A stretch of DNA of 26,762 nt from Opitutia bacterium UBA4506. Its GTDB lineage: Bacteria; Verrucomicrobiota; Verrucomicrobiia; Opitutales; Puniceicoccaceae. The stretch is taken from positions 1 through 26,762 of the forward strand of contig DGMY01000062.1 of NCBI GenBank assembly GCA_002388665.1, in the 5' to 3' direction. Every line of letters begins with the position of its first letter. Position 1 is the first letter of the stretch. Shown one piece after another: positions 23,863 to 26,762 of this stretch. A model generated the notes under the pieces. It did no database searches. It was not told where the DNA came from and worked only from the letters and a program-made list of their open reading frames with translations. A program made the position numbers and the translations under genes.

Positions 23863-24618
23863 ATGTGGAATCGAGCGAATAAATATTTGAGTGATGTGGG
23901 GTACCATGTGGTGCTCCTGGCGTCGGCCTTGCGATACTTGCCGTCGCTTCCTCGGCAAATGAATCGTGTTGGCCTCTACTGTTTTGAGATGGGGTACAAG
24001 ACGTTCCCTATCGTTGCCATTCTCAGCTTCTTTATTGGTGCCGTGCTCGCCTTGCAGACAGGTTTCGCTCTCCAGCAGGTCGGAGCCGAATCGTTTATTG
24101 GTTCGATTGTGGGACTGTCTCTTTGCCGTGAGCTGGCCCCGGTAATGACCGCGTTTCTGCTTTCTGGCCGTGTGGGTTCCGCGACTACGGCCGAACTCGC
24201 TTCGATGAAGGTGTATCAAGAAATTGATGCACTGCAGACGATGAATATCTCCCCGGTGAGAATTCTCGTGATGCCGCGTTTGGTCGCTGCCTTTCTAATC
24301 ACTCCGCCTTTGACCATGTTCTCGATCTTTATCGGGTGGTTCGGCGGGATGGTTGTTTCCAAATTTGTGAACTTTATCTCCTTGTCGCCCACAATCTACT
24401 GGCGGGGAATGATGGACTTTCTGACCCAGGACGACGTCACGGACGGATTGATTAAGGGGCAGATTTTTGGTCTATTTGTGGTCCTGATCGCTTGTGCTCA
24501 GGGGCTCAATACTAGCGGAGGACCGCGGGAGATCGGGTTTTCAGTGACGCGTTCCGTGGTGATTTCAATGATCTTTATTCTCTTCACCGATTACTTTATC
24601 ACGCAGGCACTTCTATAG
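23863..24618 (+). CDS. mlaE: MlaE-type ABC transporter permease
   Basis: A 251-residue permease of the MlaE family with five or six membrane helices. The family core LCRELAPVMTAFLLSGRVGS is followed by TTAELASMKVYQEIDALQTM and ISPVRILVMPR, the segment that contacts the ATPase. It forms the inner-membrane pore for phospholipid movement with MlaF and the MCE protein MlaD encoded next. The ABC gene begins four bases after its stop. Confidence 0.95.
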   Translation: MWNRANKYLSDVGYHVVLLASALRYLPSLPRQMNRVGLYCFEMGYKTFPIVAILSFFIGAVLALQTGFALQQVGAESFIGSIVGLSLCRELAPVMTAFLLSGRVGSATTAELASMKVYQEIDALQTMNISPVRILVMPRLVAAFLITPPLTMFSIFIGWFGGMVVSKFVNFISLSPTIYWRGMMDFLTQDDVTDGLIKGQIFGLFVVLIACAQGLNTSGGPREIGFSVTRSVVISMIFILFTDYFITQALL

Positions 24619-24622
24619 TTTC

Positions 24623-25396
24623 ATGTCTACTTTAGTTTCAGATAAGAAATCAGTCTGCGTTGACGCGGAAGAGGTGGGTATCCGGTTTGGCGACACCCAG
24701 GTTATTTCAGATGTTAGCTTCTCTGTGAAAGAGGGAGAGATTTTTGTGATCATGGGCCCAAGTGGTTCCGGTAAATCAGTCCTGCTGCGGAGTGTGATCG
24801 GTCTCCTTAAGCCGACCAGTGGCCGGGTTCTCATTGGAGGGTTGGACGCCAGTGATCGGCAAACCCATGAGAAGATTAAGACTGGATTGGTCTTCCAGGC
24901 TGGGGCTCTCTTTAACAGTATGTCAGTGTTTGATAACCTGGCGTTCTATCCACGTGAGCACAGATTGGCCAAGGAGTCCGATATCCGTGAGAAGGTGGAG
25001 CAGGCGTTGGAGATGCTTTCGCTCAAAGAGGCGGCGAATAAGATTCCCGCCGAGTTGAGTGGAGGAATGAAAAAACGTGTCGCAATCGCGAGATCTCTCG
25101 TCATGGAGCCGCAGCTACTGCTCTACGATGAGCCCACTTCCGAGCTCGATCCCACTATGGCTGCCACGATCAGTGAGGTCATTGGTACACTGCGGGAAGA
25201 ATTGAATGTGACCAGTATTGTCGTCTCCCATGATCGGGATCTCGCAGAGAGTATTTCGGACCGGATGATTCTCTTGAAGAGGGGAACCATTCGGGCCTCA
25301 GGAACAGCGAAAGAGGTTATGGGATCTGACTCTGAGGAGATCGAAGAATTTTTTAGACCGGAGATCGATGTTGAGAATCCCCGGTTTCGTCGTTAG
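24623..25396 (+). CDS. mlaF: MlaF-type ABC transporter ATPase
   Basis: A 257-residue ABC ATPase. Walker A is GPSGSGKS (45-52), the signature LSGGMKKRVAIARSL lies near residue 148, Walker B is LLLYDEPTSELDP (about 165-177) and the switch His is in IVVSHDRD. A Q-loop (LVFQAGALFNSMSV) with the AGALFNS wording is typical of the Mla/Ttg2A group. It powers lipid movement through MlaE. It ends in an acidic EEIEEFFRP stretch. It lies between mlaE (4-base gap) and mlaD (17-base gap). Confidence 0.95.
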   Translation: MSTLVSDKKSVCVDAEEVGIRFGDTQVISDVSFSVKEGEIFVIMGPSGSGKSVLLRSVIGLLKPTSGRVLIGGLDASDRQTHEKIKTGLVFQAGALFNSMSVFDNLAFYPREHRLAKESDIREKVEQALEMLSLKEAANKIPAELSGGMKKRVAIARSLVMEPQLLLYDEPTSELDPTMAATISEVIGTLREELNVTSIVVSHDRDLAESISDRMILLKRGTIRASGTAKEVMGSDSEEIEEFFRPEIDVENPRFRR

Positions 25397-25413
25397 CATT
25401 TAGTTCAGTACCT

Positions 25414-26400
25414 ATGAGTGACAAAGCACAGTACAGTGGAGTCGGCCTATTCTTTATCATTGGCCTCGTGATTACCTATTTCGTCTACACGTCGTTATCT
25501 CAATCGGGGTCGGCAAGGGCAGACGGTTATCCTATTCGAGCCCCGTTTAATGATATTCTTCAGTTGCGTGTGGGCGATGATGTTCGAATGTCCGGGGTGA
25601 AGATCGGCACGGTCGTCGGGACTTCCCTTCACCGTGGTGAGGCCGTTGCAGAGTTGTCGATTCGAAAACAGTACGAGATTCCTGATGATTCGGTCGCTTC
25701 GATTTCTATGGCAGGCTTGCTGGGAACAAATTTTGTGTCGATCAAGATGGGTCGAGATTACAACAATATTCTCACTGCCGGTAGCGATATCCGGACAAAG
25801 GCGTCCGTAGACATCAATATGATCTTTGAGCAGGTTGGGGATGTCGCTGGCCGAATCGACAGTGCATTGGCAGATGTTGGAGGAATGTTCAGCGGCGAGG
25901 GAGATGGGCTATTTGCGGATATCAGCGGGTTGATTAAAGAAAACCGGGGCCGCATCGGTAGTTCTCTCGAGAATATTGAAGTCATTACCGCTCAAATTAG
26001 AGAAGGGAAGGGTACGGTTGGTAAGCTCTTGATCGAGGATGAGGGCTATAACGAGTTACTTGCAACTGTATCTGAGATCAAGGCTGCCGCCGGTCAGGCG
26101 GATCAGATGATGGCAGGAGTTCAGGGCATTGTTGATCATGTGAAGAGCGGTCAGGGTTCTTTGGGTGAACTGCTATACGGAGATGCGCTTGCGACAGGTC
26201 TCAAGAGTACAATTACCAATGTTCAGGAGTTTTCAGCTCGGTTGAACGACCCCGATTCGACGATCGGTCGGCTGCTTAGCGACGATACGATCTACTTCGA
26301 GGTGCAGTCCGTTGTACGAAAAGCGAATCGCACTTTGGATAGTATCAACGATTCCGGGCCCATCTCAGCGGTGGGTGTGGTCACCGGCGCTCTCTTCTAA
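25414..26400 (+). CDS. mlaD: MlaD-type MCE-domain protein
   Basis: A 328-residue protein with an N-terminal membrane anchor (VGLFFIIGLVITYFVYTSL) and one MCE domain (about residues 40-115: PFNDILQLRVGDDVRMSGV, then GTVVG, LLGTNFVSI). The C-terminal 170 residues are helical and contain three related units: GKGTVGKLLIEDEG, GQGSLGELLYGDAL and DSTIGRLLSDDT. Such proteins form a hexameric ring that carries lipids across the periplasm. It closes the mla run. No MlaC, MlaA or PqiC-like lipoprotein follows, and no clear terminator is seen. Confidence 0.93.
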   Translation: MSDKAQYSGVGLFFIIGLVITYFVYTSLSQSGSARADGYPIRAPFNDILQLRVGDDVRMSGVKIGTVVGTSLHRGEAVAELSIRKQYEIPDDSVASISMAGLLGTNFVSIKMGRDYNNILTAGSDIRTKASVDINMIFEQVGDVAGRIDSALADVGGMFSGEGDGLFADISGLIKENRGRIGSSLENIEVITAQIREGKGTVGKLLIEDEGYNELLATVSEIKAAAGQADQMMAGVQGIVDHVKSGQGSLGELLYGDALATGLKSTITNVQEFSARLNDPDSTIGRLLSDDTIYFEVQSVVRKANRTLDSINDSGPISAVGVVTGALF

Positions 26401-26463
26401 TCCAAAGGGTTCACTTCCTTCTGGTCGTGGACTTGAGCGCATTCAAGCAATTCGAAATAGCTT

Positions 26464-26480
26464 CGTCCTAGCGTAGGACG
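26464..26480. repeat. REP-like hairpin downstream of the right RAYT-like gene
   Basis: CGTCCTA (26464-26470) and TAGGACG (26474-26480) form a perfect 7-bp stem with a 3-nt loop, 37 bases beyond the stop of the minus-strand RAYT-like gene. No T run follows in either direction. A short palindrome beside this gene type is what REP elements look like, but no second copy of this one occurs in the window. Confidence 0.4.
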
Positions 26481-26516
26481 GATAGCTGAGGGAAGGGCAG
26501 GGGTCTCTACTGAACT

Positions 26517-26762
26517 CTATCCAAATATCTTCTTTCGCAACCCAGTCCCCACCGAGAGTCCACCCCAGTCAGCCCCCGCCATCCCGTGCGGCTTCCGCGG
26601 CCGAATCCCCTCAGGAAGCTCCTTCAACTGCGCCTCCACAAACTCCACCGACCCCAGCACAATCCCATCGGTAAAGTAACGCACCCGGCAGCGAAGCACA
26701 GTAGCCAGGGGCAACCGCCCTTTCTCCTCCTCAAGCACCCGCACGGCCTCCTCGCGTGAGAT
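26517..26762 (-). CDS. RAYT-like (REP-associated Y1) transposase, C-terminal part running off the window
   Basis: The frame is open from the right edge to a TAG at 26517, about 81 residues. It starts ISREEAVRVLEEEKGRLPL, then RCRVRYFTDGIVLGSVEFVE, and ends with the same 41 residues as the fragment at the left edge. An internal GTG at 26744 is probably not the start. The YFTDGxVLGSxxFV wording is what I associate with RAYT proteins of Verrucomicrobia. The HUH and Tyr catalytic motifs would lie outside the window. These proteins handle REP palindromes and are usually kept as single-copy domesticated transposases, but here at least two copies exist. Confidence 0.65.
   Translation of the reverse strand: MSREEAVRVLEEEKGRLPLATVLRCRVRYFTDGIVLGSVEFVEAQLKELPEGIRPRKPHGMAGADWGGLSVGTGLRKKIFG

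Overview
The window looks like a chromosomal segment of a Verrucomicrobiota bacterium, probably of the Opitutae/Puniceicoccales type. This is an inference from gene content: a PEP-CTERM protein with a DNRLRE-like domain, the long amidophosphoribosyltransferase also seen in Bacteroidota, REP-associated (Y1) transposase tails of a kind I associate with this phylum, and an ScpA/HisI/TrxA gene run. No rRNA, tRNA or CRISPR was seen. Both ends lie inside copies of the same transposase-like gene in opposite orientation, so the window may be a whole draft contig broken at a multicopy repeat; nothing outside it can be inferred.

Layout. 1-128: C-terminal end of a RAYT-like transposase. 388-1128 (-): secreted DNRLRE/PEP-CTERM protein with a good intrinsic terminator. 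1487-10959 (+): a surface-glycan cluster: FkbM-like methyltransferase, extended SDR epimerase, large GT-C-like membrane protein, UbiA-family enzyme resembling decaprenyl-phosphate phosphoribosyltransferase, HAD phosphatase, GT4 glycosyltransferase, Wzx-type flippase and a second GT4. Several of these overlap by ATGA. 11014-12255 (+): orphan GAF histidine kinase. 12450-14366 (+): long-form PurF behind a sigma70-like promoter. 14534-16174 (-): CBM9-like protein then CvfB. 16202-18829 (+): hisI, scpA, a small conserved-looking protein, a Lys/Ala/Pro-rich tail-anchored protein, and trxA. 18884-22071 (-): argF and ppk overlapping by GTGA. 22331-26400 (+): a protein made of about 20 aromatic-Pro-aromatic repeats, followed by mlaE, mlaF and mlaD. 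26517-26762 (-): second RAYT-like copy, running off the end.

How it fits together. The glycan cluster contains the elements expected for making and using a polyprenyl-phosphate-linked pentose: a PRPP-to-lipid transferase (UbiA), a phosphatase (HAD), a sugar-modifying dehydrogenase/epimerase, and a membrane glycosyltransferase that would use a lipid-linked donor, plus cytosolic GT4 enzymes and a flippase. The Mla-type ABC/MCE system at the right end is a lipid transporter of the cell envelope; the repeat protein in front of it is exported by its signal peptide and is a candidate envelope partner. The middle is housekeeping: purine, histidine and arginine synthesis, chromosome condensation, redox and polyphosphate.
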